Source: Fidelibacterota bacterium (GTDB lineage: Bacteria; Fidelibacterota; UBA2242). Taken from it: 5,347 nucleotides of DNA. The notes under the pieces were generated by a model. It saw nothing but the letters and a program-made list of their open reading frames with translations. It did no database searches and was not told the DNA's origin. The stretch lies in contig DPVY01000094.1 in NCBI GenBank assembly GCA_003527965.1, forward strand, positions 1 through 5,347, read 5' to 3'. Below are positions 1 to 5,347 of this stretch, in pieces; position 1 is the stretch's first letter; each line of letters opens with the position of its first letter. A program made the position numbers and the translations under genes.

Positions 1-1022
1 TCAACGATCCCGGATTCTATATGCGGGGCCATTTCACCAGAATTATCGCCGGATTAGCGGTTGGTTTCTTTTTTCTGCAATTTAACTATGTCCGGCTAAA
101 ATCCCTCTCCCTCCTACTCGCGGCTTTTTCAATCGCCCTGTTAACTTACGCGCTGATTTACAACAGTATTGCTGAATCGGCTTCTACGGCTCGCTGGATT
201 ACGATCTTTTCACATCAGTTTCAGCCTTCAGAGCTCGCAAAATTCTCGATTATTCTGTATTTATCGTCCTTTTATGACAGGCATCAGGATGACCTCTCAG
301 ATTTTAAGAAAGGCTTTCTGCCTCCGGTTCTGATTTTAACAATTATTATATTGCTAATTATCGCCGAGCCGGATTTCAGTACCGGCGCCATAATTGCCGC
401 ATTAAGTATCACGATTATGATAATAGGCGGCACAAAGCTACGCTATCTATCCCCCTTTGTGGGACTATTAGGAGTAATATCAATTATTACGGTAATCAAC
501 TCTCCTTATAAATTGAAACGGATTTTGACATCAATTGGCAGCAGTAATGATATACAAGGTGCCGGATACCAGATTCATCAATCCCTAATCACCCTCGGCA
601 ATGGTGGCTTCTGGGGTCGGGGACTCGGCGGTAGCATCGAAAAGAACCTGTTTCTGCCGGAGCCTCATACGGATTTTATATTTTCTGTGGTTGGTGAAGA
701 GTTCGGTTTTATCGGCAGCGTATTATTATTAATCCTTTTTCTGCTCTTTTTCATTCGCGGACTCCAGATATCTTTAAGAGCGCCGGACATATTCGGAAAT
801 CTGCTCGGAGTCGGTCTTTCGATCAGCCTGTTCTCATATGTATTGGCCAACGTCGGCGTCGTGTGCGGAATTCTGCCGGTCACGGGCTTACCCTTACCTT
901 TCACGAGTTACGGAGGCTCTGCAATGTTGTACAATTTTGCTTGCATTGGCATCATCCTGAATATTTCAAAAAACATGTTGGATAAACAAAAACCCTTAAG
1001 AATAGTGACAATTCATGAATAA
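1..1022 (+). CDS. ftsW: FtsW, septal peptidoglycan glycosyltransferase (SEDS family), 5'-truncated
   Basis: Multi-pass inner-membrane SEDS protein that polymerises lipid II into septal glycan with its partner class B PBP. The frame is open from position 3 (N-D-P-G-F-Y, then the ATG at 21), and these residues match the loop before the second FtsW helix. The ATG at 21 is therefore internal, and about 40 residues including TM1 lie outside the window. Counting from the codon at 3 (339 residues present), hydrophobic helices fall near 13-28, 35-53, 77-90, 107-121, 124-142, 150-166, 239-251, 267-290 and 308-321. Family motifs are ARWI with FQPSELAK (about 63-80), AEPDFSTG, GAGYQIHQSLITLGNGG, LPEPHTDFIF (about 218-227) with the conserved Asp of the catalytic loop at 672-674, GEEFGFIG, and PVTGLPLPFTSYGGS near the end. 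RodA is the alternative SEDS member, but the position directly before murG favours FtsW. The stop overlaps the murG start. Confidence 0.96.
   Translation, partial: NDPGFYMRGHFTRIIAGLAVGFFFLQFNYVRLKSLSLLLAAFSIALLTYALIYNSIAESASTARWITIFSHQFQPSELAKFSIILYLSSFYDRHQDDLSDFKKGFLPPVLILTIIILLIIAEPDFSTGAIIAALSITIMIIGGTKLRYLSPFVGLLGVISIITVINSPYKLKRILTSIGSSNDIQGAGYQIHQSLITLGNGGFWGRGLGGSIEKNLFLPEPHTDFIFSVVGEEFGFIGSVLLLILFLLFFIRGLQISLRAPDIFGNLLGVGLSISLFSYVLANVGVVCGILPVTGLPLPFTSYGGSAMLYNFACIGIILNISKNMLDKQKPLRIVTIHE
1015..1022 (+). other. ftsW/murG stop-start overlap ATGAATAA
   Basis: The murG ATG (1015-1017) precedes the ftsW TAA (1020-1022) in a different frame, giving an 8-base overlap. No good Shine-Dalgarno sequence lies upstream, so re-initiation by ribosomes ending ftsW is the likely way murG is translated. 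This is inference. It depends on 1015, not 1039, being the real murG start. Confidence 0.6.
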
Positions 1023-2157
1023 AGAAAAACCTGAAACGATGAAAATATTAGTGACCGGTGGCGGGACCGGTGGTCATCTGTTCCCCGCAATTGCCCTGGT
1101 GGAAGAGCTGAAATCGAGAGCCGCTGAAATTGGCGAGAGTGAATTTTTGTTTATTGGAACTAGCCGAGGCTTGGAATCGACGGTATTAGAAACCCTTGGA
1201 TACCCTTTCAGAAAAATCTGGATTCGCGGTTTCCAAAGGGGATTTAACCTCAGGAGTATACTTACAAACCTATTATTTCCCATAAGACTGATGATAAGTT
1301 TAATCCAATCTCTAATTATTATTAAACAATTTAAACCGGATTTTGCAATTGGAACAGGAGGGTATACCGCCGGTCCTCCCATCAGAATTGCTTCGATGTT
1401 GAAAATTCCCATTTTCATGCATGAGCAAAATGTCATGCCCGGCGCCACAACCCGGCTGCTGGTCAAACATGCAAACCGGATTTACACCTCTTTCGAAGAG
1501 ACCAAACAATATATCGAAAACAGCATTTGCTACGGCACTCCGCTACGCCGATCCCTGGAAAGCGTCAACCGTAATCAGGCGCTGAATTTTTATGAACTCA
1601 GTCCGGATTTAAAAACAGTTTTTATTTTCGGCGGCAGTCAGGGCTCGCAGGCTTTGAACAATTACTGGCAAACACATCTGGAAAACTATATTTCCAAACC
1701 GCGCTGCCAATTTATCTGGCAAACGGGTCAGAGAGATTACGATTATATTAAAAATTCGTTCACCGATAATCCTTATGTTAGCATCACCCCCTTTATTCAC
1801 GAAATGGGAATCGCCTATTCTGCGGCAGACATAATCGTCTGTCGCTCCGGTGCGCTCTCGCTCGCAGAATTATGCCTTTATGGAAAACCTTCCATTCTCA
1901 TTCCTCTGCCTACTGCTACGAGTAACCATCAGGAGATCAATGCCCGAATTATGGAAAAAGAGGGTGCTTCAATTGTTATTCTGCAAAATAATCTCGATTC
2001 CGAGCTGTTGGATATTTCGTTGAATTCCCTGATTGCGGATGAAAGTAAATTAAGTGAAATGGCGGCAAGGGCAAAAGCGCTTGCACACCCCGATTCAGCG
2101 AAATTAATTATTAACGATATGCTTAATTACCTGGATGAAAATGTTTGGAAAAATTAA
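1015..2157 (+). CDS. murG: MurG, UDP-GlcNAc:lipid I N-acetylglucosaminyltransferase
   Basis: Peripheral GT-B glycosyltransferase (EC 2.4.1.227) on the cytoplasmic face of the inner membrane. It transfers GlcNAc from UDP-GlcNAc to lipid I, giving lipid II, the FtsW substrate. The 380 residues are full length. Visible motifs: glycine loop GGGTGGHLFPA at 15-25; a second glycine motif GTGGYTAGPP at 113-122; HEQN at 136-139; inter-domain loop GGSQGSQALN at 206-215; donor-binding CRSGALSLAEL at 276-286; NHQEINA at 304-310. The hydrophobic, basic stretch around 80-105 fits the membrane-association patch. Start choice: the ATG at 1015 overlaps the ftsW stop as ATGAATAA, the same junction as murC/ftsQ, and suggests coupling. 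The ATG at 1039 gives the textbook N-terminus MKILVTGGGTGGH and is a real alternative. Neither has a good Shine-Dalgarno sequence. The function is secure; the start is not. Confidence 0.96.
   Translation: MNKEKPETMKILVTGGGTGGHLFPAIALVEELKSRAAEIGESEFLFIGTSRGLESTVLETLGYPFRKIWIRGFQRGFNLRSILTNLLFPIRLMISLIQSLIIIKQFKPDFAIGTGGYTAGPPIRIASMLKIPIFMHEQNVMPGATTRLLVKHANRIYTSFEETKQYIENSICYGTPLRRSLESVNRNQALNFYELSPDLKTVFIFGGSQGSQALNNYWQTHLENYISKPRCQFIWQTGQRDYDYIKNSFTDNPYVSITPFIHEMGIAYSAADIIVCRSGALSLAELCLYGKPSILIPLPTATSNHQEINARIMEKEGASIVILQNNLDSELLDISLNSLIADESKLSEMAARAKALAHPDSAKLIINDMLNYLDENVWKN
2141..2157 (+). other. murG/murC gene overlap
   Basis: The murC start ATG at 2141 lies inside the last codons of murG, whose TAA is at 2155-2157. 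The overlap is 17 bases (23 if murC starts at 2135). The only Shine-Dalgarno-like bases are GGA at 2133-2135, inside murG. The arrangement fits coupled translation within one operon. Confidence 0.7.
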
Positions 2158-3535
2158 AAATATCCACTTCATCGGCATAGGTGGGATCGGTATGTGCGGA
2201 CTCGCGGAGCTGCTCACGCACTGGAATTTCTCAATTACAGGGTCGGATGCTCGATATTCTGATAATGTTGCACGACTGGGAAAATTAGGAATAAAAATCT
2301 TTAGCGGTCACTATGCAAAAAATATCCAGGACTATGATGCCGTGGTATACACTTCCGCAATTGGTCCAAAGAATCCGGAATTTCTTGAAGCCAAAAAACG
2401 TGGCATTCCGGTCATAAAACGGGCGAAAATGTTAGGCGAAATTCTCAGATTGCGCCCAAACAGTATTGCAATTGCCGGCACTCACGGAAAGACAACCACG
2501 ACCTCATTGGTAGGTCATATTTTCTCCGAAGCCGGTCGCGATCCTATTGTTATAGCGGGTGGCATCTTTAAACAATCAGGTTCAACAATCCGGATTGGTT
2601 CAGGTGATACGATAATCGTTGAAGCCGATGAATACGATCACTCTTTCCTGCAACTTTATCCGACTCATGCAATCATAACTACAATCGAATCAGAACATCT
2701 TGATATTTATGGAACTCTGGAAAACATAAAAAGAAATTTTATAATATTTGCCAACAGATTGCCCTTTTATGGTAAATTAATTGTAAGCGCAGACGATAAA
2801 AACATCCAATCTATCCTACCCGATCTGACTGTCCCCTTTTATCAATACAGCACGGAACAACCAAGTATTATCCATGCGTCAAATATCCGGTTTACCGGTA
2901 ACGGCAGCGATTTTGAGGTTGTTTATCAAAATCAGCAGCTTGGTGCGATCCGACTCCCGCTTCCCGGTATTCACAATATAAACAATGCCCTGGCGGCTAT
3001 TGCAATGGGGCTGGAATATGGGATTGACTTTAATACAATCGCAACTGCGCTGGGTAATTTCAGCGGCGTCGAACGCAGATTTGATATAATCTGTCAGTCA
3101 GACGCTCTTATGCTCGTCGATGATTATGCTCATCATCCCACCGAAATCGCCGCCACTTTAAAGGCTGCCAAAGACAATTGGAATCGTCGTGTTATTGCCG
3201 TTTTCCAGCCTCATTTATACAGTCGCACCCAATCGTTCTATAAAAATTTTGCGGAAGCGCTTAAACCGGCCGACATCCTCATTCTTCTCGATGTATATCC
3301 TGCCCGGGAAGAACCAATTCCGGGAGTATCCGGCAAGTTAGTATATGATGAATTAACATCCATGGCACATCGGGATGTTCATTATTTTCAAAATATGGAA
3401 GACGTCCCCTCATACGTAAAATCAATTTATAAACACGGCGACATGATAATTACGCTGGGAGCCGGGGATGTTAACAAATTACATAAATCATTTCAAGCCC
3501 AATTAAATGATAATCCGGATTATTGCAATGAATAA
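2141..3535 (+). CDS. murC: MurC, UDP-N-acetylmuramate--L-alanine ligase
   Basis: Cytoplasmic ATP-dependent Mur ligase (EC 6.3.2.8) that adds L-alanine to UDP-MurNAc, the first step of stem-peptide assembly. With the ATG at 2141 it has 464 residues, normal for MurC. The N-terminal Rossmann domain has GIGGIGM at 12-18. The central ATPase domain has the P-loop AGTHGKTTTT at 112-121 (Lys117), EADEYDHSF at 161-169 and IESEHLDIY around 182-190. Further on are GIHNINNALAA at 276-286 and FSGVERRFD at 307-315. The C-terminal domain has DDYAHHPTEI from 327, FQPHLYSRT at 355-363, DVYPAREEPIPGVSG at 384-398 and LGAGDV at 439-444. YAHHPTE with GVERRF marks MurC rather than MurD, E or F; Mpl is less likely in this cluster. 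The MFGKIKNIHF opening and a weak GGA five bases upstream favour 2141; an ATG at 2135 adds only Met-Lys. The start overlaps the end of murG by 17 bases. Confidence 0.96.
   Translation: MFGKIKNIHFIGIGGIGMCGLAELLTHWNFSITGSDARYSDNVARLGKLGIKIFSGHYAKNIQDYDAVVYTSAIGPKNPEFLEAKKRGIPVIKRAKMLGEILRLRPNSIAIAGTHGKTTTTSLVGHIFSEAGRDPIVIAGGIFKQSGSTIRIGSGDTIIVEADEYDHSFLQLYPTHAIITTIESEHLDIYGTLENIKRNFIIFANRLPFYGKLIVSADDKNIQSILPDLTVPFYQYSTEQPSIIHASNIRFTGNGSDFEVVYQNQQLGAIRLPLPGIHNINNALAAIAMGLEYGIDFNTIATALGNFSGVERRFDIICQSDALMLVDDYAHHPTEIAATLKAAKDNWNRRVIAVFQPHLYSRTQSFYKNFAEALKPADILILLDVYPAREEPIPGVSGKLVYDELTSMAHRDVHYFQNMEDVPSYVKSIYKHGDMIITLGAGDVNKLHKSFQAQLNDNPDYCNE
3528..3535 (+). other. murC/ftsQ stop-start overlap ATGAATAA
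   Basis: The ftsQ ATG (3528-3530) and the murC TAA (3533-3535) overlap in the same eight bases as at the ftsW/murG junction, and the following base is A in both. No strong ribosome binding site precedes it. Coupled translation from murC to ftsQ is the likely reading; the geometry is seen, the mechanism is inferred. Confidence 0.65.
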
Positions 3536-4313
3536 AAGTGTCGAAAAACAATCTGTTTCATTATTAAAACGACTATTGGAGATTTTATCAATCACGATAG
3601 GAATTACCCTATTCGGGTTGTTGATTCAGGGCTCAAACACCTGGTGCAATTACGTGGAATTATTCGATATTACCGAAATAAACATCATTGGCAATACAAT
3701 CCTGAGCAATCAGGAGATCCTCCGGCTTGCTAACGTCCATACGGATACCAGTCTCCGGTCTATTAATATACCGGCGGTCCAAAAGCGGCTGGAATCCAAT
3801 CCCTATGTCAAAGCGGCGGCTGTCAGTCGTGAATTGCCAAACAGGTTAAATGTTTTAATTTCCGAACGGATTCCGATCTGTTACATTAATCACAACTCAT
3901 TATTACTGCTTGACAAAGACGGAATTATTCTACCGATTCCGGAGCAGGCTATCGGTACAAATCTACCGGTTATTTCAGGTTTTGAGAATGATTCTGTCGA
4001 TTATTACCCGGGTTTTTACGTTCCTAACCAAAACATTTTAAACATTGTCGAAACAATCAGTCAAGCACTCATTACAATGCCGGATTTATTCTCACAAATA
4101 TCCGAAATCCATTACTGGAAAGATGATAGCTGTATTCTCTATACCGTTAAGGACGGTACTCCGATTTTCTTTGGGAAAAAGAAACTATCCGAGCAGCTGG
4201 ATATTCTGGCTCACTTTCAAAACCGGCTTCAGGGAAAACGAAATTTAAGTGATTACCAGTACCTCGATTTAAGATGGGAAAAACAAATTGTTGCAAAAGA
4301 AAGACGTTCATAG
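3528..4313 (+). CDS. ftsQ: FtsQ/DivIB, divisome scaffold protein with POTRA domain
   Basis: Bitopic inner-membrane division protein; in studied bacteria it recruits FtsB/FtsL and links early and late divisome parts. The 261 residues show a short basic cytoplasmic tail (about 1-16), one transmembrane helix (about 17-34) and a periplasmic remainder. The POTRA domain runs about 45-115: ITEINIIGNTILSNQEIL, then RLESNPYVKAAAVSRELPNRLNVLISERIP, a typical end for this domain. The beta domain follows, with LLLLDKDGIILP at 125-136 and the near-terminal strand YLDLRW at 245-250 followed by QIVAKER. Family conservation is low, so position between murC and ftsA is part of the argument. The ATG at 3528 overlaps the murC stop as ATGAATAA; an upstream in-frame ATG at 3507 would add MIIRIIA and lengthen the overlap to 29 bases, so I prefer 3528. 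No strong Shine-Dalgarno sequence precedes either, consistent with coupling to murC translation. Confidence 0.92.
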   Translation: MNKSVEKQSVSLLKRLLEILSITIGITLFGLLIQGSNTWCNYVELFDITEINIIGNTILSNQEILRLANVHTDTSLRSINIPAVQKRLESNPYVKAAAVSRELPNRLNVLISERIPICYINHNSLLLLDKDGIILPIPEQAIGTNLPVISGFENDSVDYYPGFYVPNQNILNIVETISQALITMPDLFSQISEIHYWKDDSCILYTVKDGTPIFFGKKKLSEQLDILAHFQNRLQGKRNLSDYQYLDLRWEKQIVAKERRS

Positions 4314-4317
4314 GAAA
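4312..4317 (+). promoter_or_regulatory. Ribosome binding site of ftsA
   Basis: AGGAAA lies just ahead of the ftsA ATG at 4323, with AGGA centred at normal Shine-Dalgarno spacing. Its first two bases are part of the TAG stop of ftsQ (4311-4313), so ribosomes ending on ftsQ finish on top of the ftsA binding site. It is the clearest such site in the window and fixes the ftsA start; the other starts have weak sites or none. Confidence 0.75.
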
Positions 4318-4322
4318 CACAG

Positions 4323-5347
4323 ATGAAAATTCGGAATCACAATATATCGGCTATAGATATTGGTACCGCAAAAACCTGTGCCTTGATTGCCGAAATTGAT
4401 CGGGAAAACAAGATCCCAATCATCAAAGGATACGGAGTTGTAGCTACCAAAGGTATTAAAAAGGGCACAGTAGTTAACATCGAGGAGGTATCCGAGACAA
4501 TTAGCAAGGCCAGCAATATTGCCGAAGAAATGGCGGGCACATCAATCTCTAACTGCTATGTCAGTATTAGCGGTGACCACATTCGCAGTATAAACACTCA
4601 GGGAATGATTGCAATTTCAAGGGATACCCGAACCGGTTTGGGTGAAGCCCGGGAAATCGAACAGGATGATATTGACAGAGTTATTGAGCATACAAGAGCC
4701 GTCCCTCTCCCGGTTGACCGCCAAATCCTGCATGTCATGCCCCAGGAATTTATAGTCGATGAACAAAGCGGAATCCGGAACCCGATTAATTTGCTTGGAC
4801 GAAGACTTGAGGTCAAAGTCCATCTGACTACATACAGTACAACCGTTGCGTCCAACTTATTACGATGTTTTAAAAATGCCGATTTATCAATCGATGGATT
4901 TGTACTCCAGGCTTTCGCCTCCTCCTATGGCGTCTTAACAGCCAATGAAAAAGAATACGGTGCAATATTAATTGATATTGGGAGTGGCACCATTGACGTT
5001 ATCGTTCTCCGGAATAGCGGTATCTACCATACCGGCGTTGTAAATTTTGGCGCGCACCTGGTGACCAGCGATATTGCCTACATGCTCCGGATACCGTTAG
5101 AATCCGCAGAAATAATCAAAAAGTCTCATGGTTATGCCTTTGCCGGTATGGCGGATAAAGAGGCATTTTTCAAAATTGAAAGTTCCGGTAATCGTCCGGC
5201 TCGTGAGATTCCGATTGCTCGTTTGGCTCAATATATTGAACCACGCATGGAAGAGTTTCTGCGCGAAGCCTTTATGGAAGCCAAAAAAGCGGATATTCCC
5301 CTGTCAAATATTCCCTTATTGGTTTTAACCGGCGGCGGCAGTTTAAT
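4323..5347 (+). CDS. ftsA: FtsA, actin-like cell division protein, 3'-truncated
   Basis: Cytoplasmic actin-family ATPase that tethers FtsZ to the membrane and signals to the septal synthesis machinery. The frame is open from the ATG at 4323 to the window end (341 complete codons plus two bases); with a usual length near 400-420 residues, the last 60-80, including the C-terminal membrane-targeting helix, lie outside. Phosphate-1 motif: IDIGTAKTCALIAEI (11-25). Subdomain 1C covers about 84-165, with VMPQEFIVDEQSGIRNPI. Phosphate-2 motif: LIDIGSGTIDVIVL (216-229). Then SDIAYMLRIPLESAEIIKKSHG (249-270), and the adenosine motif LTGGGSL at 335-341 on the cut edge. The subdomain 1C signature separates it from MreB and DnaK. 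The start is well supported by AGGAAA seven to ten bases upstream. It follows ftsQ after nine bases. The usual GG before T-x-D-I-A reads FGA here, a minor deviation. Confidence 0.95.
   Translation, partial: MKIRNHNISAIDIGTAKTCALIAEIDRENKIPIIKGYGVVATKGIKKGTVVNIEEVSETISKASNIAEEMAGTSISNCYVSISGDHIRSINTQGMIAISRDTRTGLGEAREIEQDDIDRVIEHTRAVPLPVDRQILHVMPQEFIVDEQSGIRNPINLLGRRLEVKVHLTTYSTTVASNLLRCFKNADLSIDGFVLQAFASSYGVLTANEKEYGAILIDIGSGTIDVIVLRNSGIYHTGVVNFGAHLVTSDIAYMLRIPLESAEIIKKSHGYAFAGMADKEAFFKIESSGNRPAREIPIARLAQYIEPRMEEFLREAFMEAKKADIPLSNIPLLVLTGGGSL

Noticed and set aside
21..23. ATG at 21 as the true ftsW start
   Set aside because: The frame is open upstream to the window edge with residues (D-P-G-F-Y) that match the FtsW loop before TM2, and a start here would lack the first membrane helix. 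It is an internal Met in a gene cut by the window.
665..904. 79-codon open frame on the - strand
   Set aside because: Antisense to the most conserved part of ftsW (HTDFIF to PFTSYGG), with no plausible ribosome site or family resemblance.
1074..1466. 130-codon open frame on the - strand
   Set aside because: It lies wholly antisense inside murG, over its conserved glycine-loop and HEQN regions, and its product resembles no family I know. It is a shadow of murG codon use.
2687..2704. MurC reading ESEHLD where E. coli MurC has EADHMD, as a possible active-site change
   Set aside because: The conserved His is kept, and variation in the residues before it is normal among MurC proteins outside Proteobacteria.
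4045..4248. 67-codon + strand frame inside ftsQ, and a similar one at 5128-5328 inside ftsA
   Set aside because: Out-of-frame readings of well-supported genes, with no independent start signal or domain.
4337..4855. Several short open frames on the - strand opposite ftsA
   Set aside because: They overlap one another and lie antisense to conserved FtsA motifs, with no recognisable product; chance frames.
1..5347. A hidden non-coding system (CRISPR, riboswitch, terminator hairpins, IS ends, tRNA)
   Set aside because: The only non-coding gap is nine bases before ftsA. I saw no direct-repeat array, no inverted-repeat plus T-run and no tRNA-like stretch.

Overview
The window is a continuous stretch of a division and cell wall (dcw) cluster. 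Five genes lie on the + strand with almost no non-coding DNA: ftsW (5' end missing), murG, murC, ftsQ and ftsA (3' end missing). All three complete genes look intact, with every family hallmark I checked for in place. I found no RNA gene, mobile element, CRISPR array, terminator or clear promoter, and no sign of a novel system. This is an ordinary housekeeping locus.

Organism: a bacterium that makes peptidoglycan and divides with FtsZ-type machinery, with a moderately AT-rich genome (low-to-mid 40s % GC by eye). The gene order ftsW-murG-murC-ftsQ-ftsA, with neither ddl nor murB between murC and ftsQ, is the order known from Bacteroidetes and relatives. The sequence style fits too: MurC opening MFGKIKNIHF and FtsA with 'EQSGIRNPI'. 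My inference is a Gram-negative-type member of the FCB group or a neighbouring candidate phylum (for example Marinimicrobia- or Calditrichota-like). The phylum assignment is tentative.

Layout: 1-1022 ftsW, lipid II polymerase of the septum; 1015-2157 murG, which makes lipid II; 2141-3535 murC, which adds L-Ala to UDP-MurNAc; 3528-4313 ftsQ, the membrane-anchored POTRA scaffold of the divisome; 4323-5347 ftsA, the actin-like FtsZ anchor. The first four genes overlap end to start. Two junctions (ftsW/murG and murC/ftsQ) use the same 8-base overlap, ATGAATAA. Only ftsA has a separate, recognisable Shine-Dalgarno sequence (AGGAAA), which sits on the ftsQ stop codon.

Together the genes form one transcription unit. 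MurC (cytoplasmic precursor synthesis) and MurG (last cytoplasmic step, at the membrane) supply lipid II, which FtsW polymerises with its partner PBP. FtsQ and FtsA connect that synthesis to the Z-ring. By analogy ftsZ should follow downstream, and murD/mraY should lie upstream, outside the window. The most notable non-gene signal is a strong excess of the tetranucleotide CCGG across the window.
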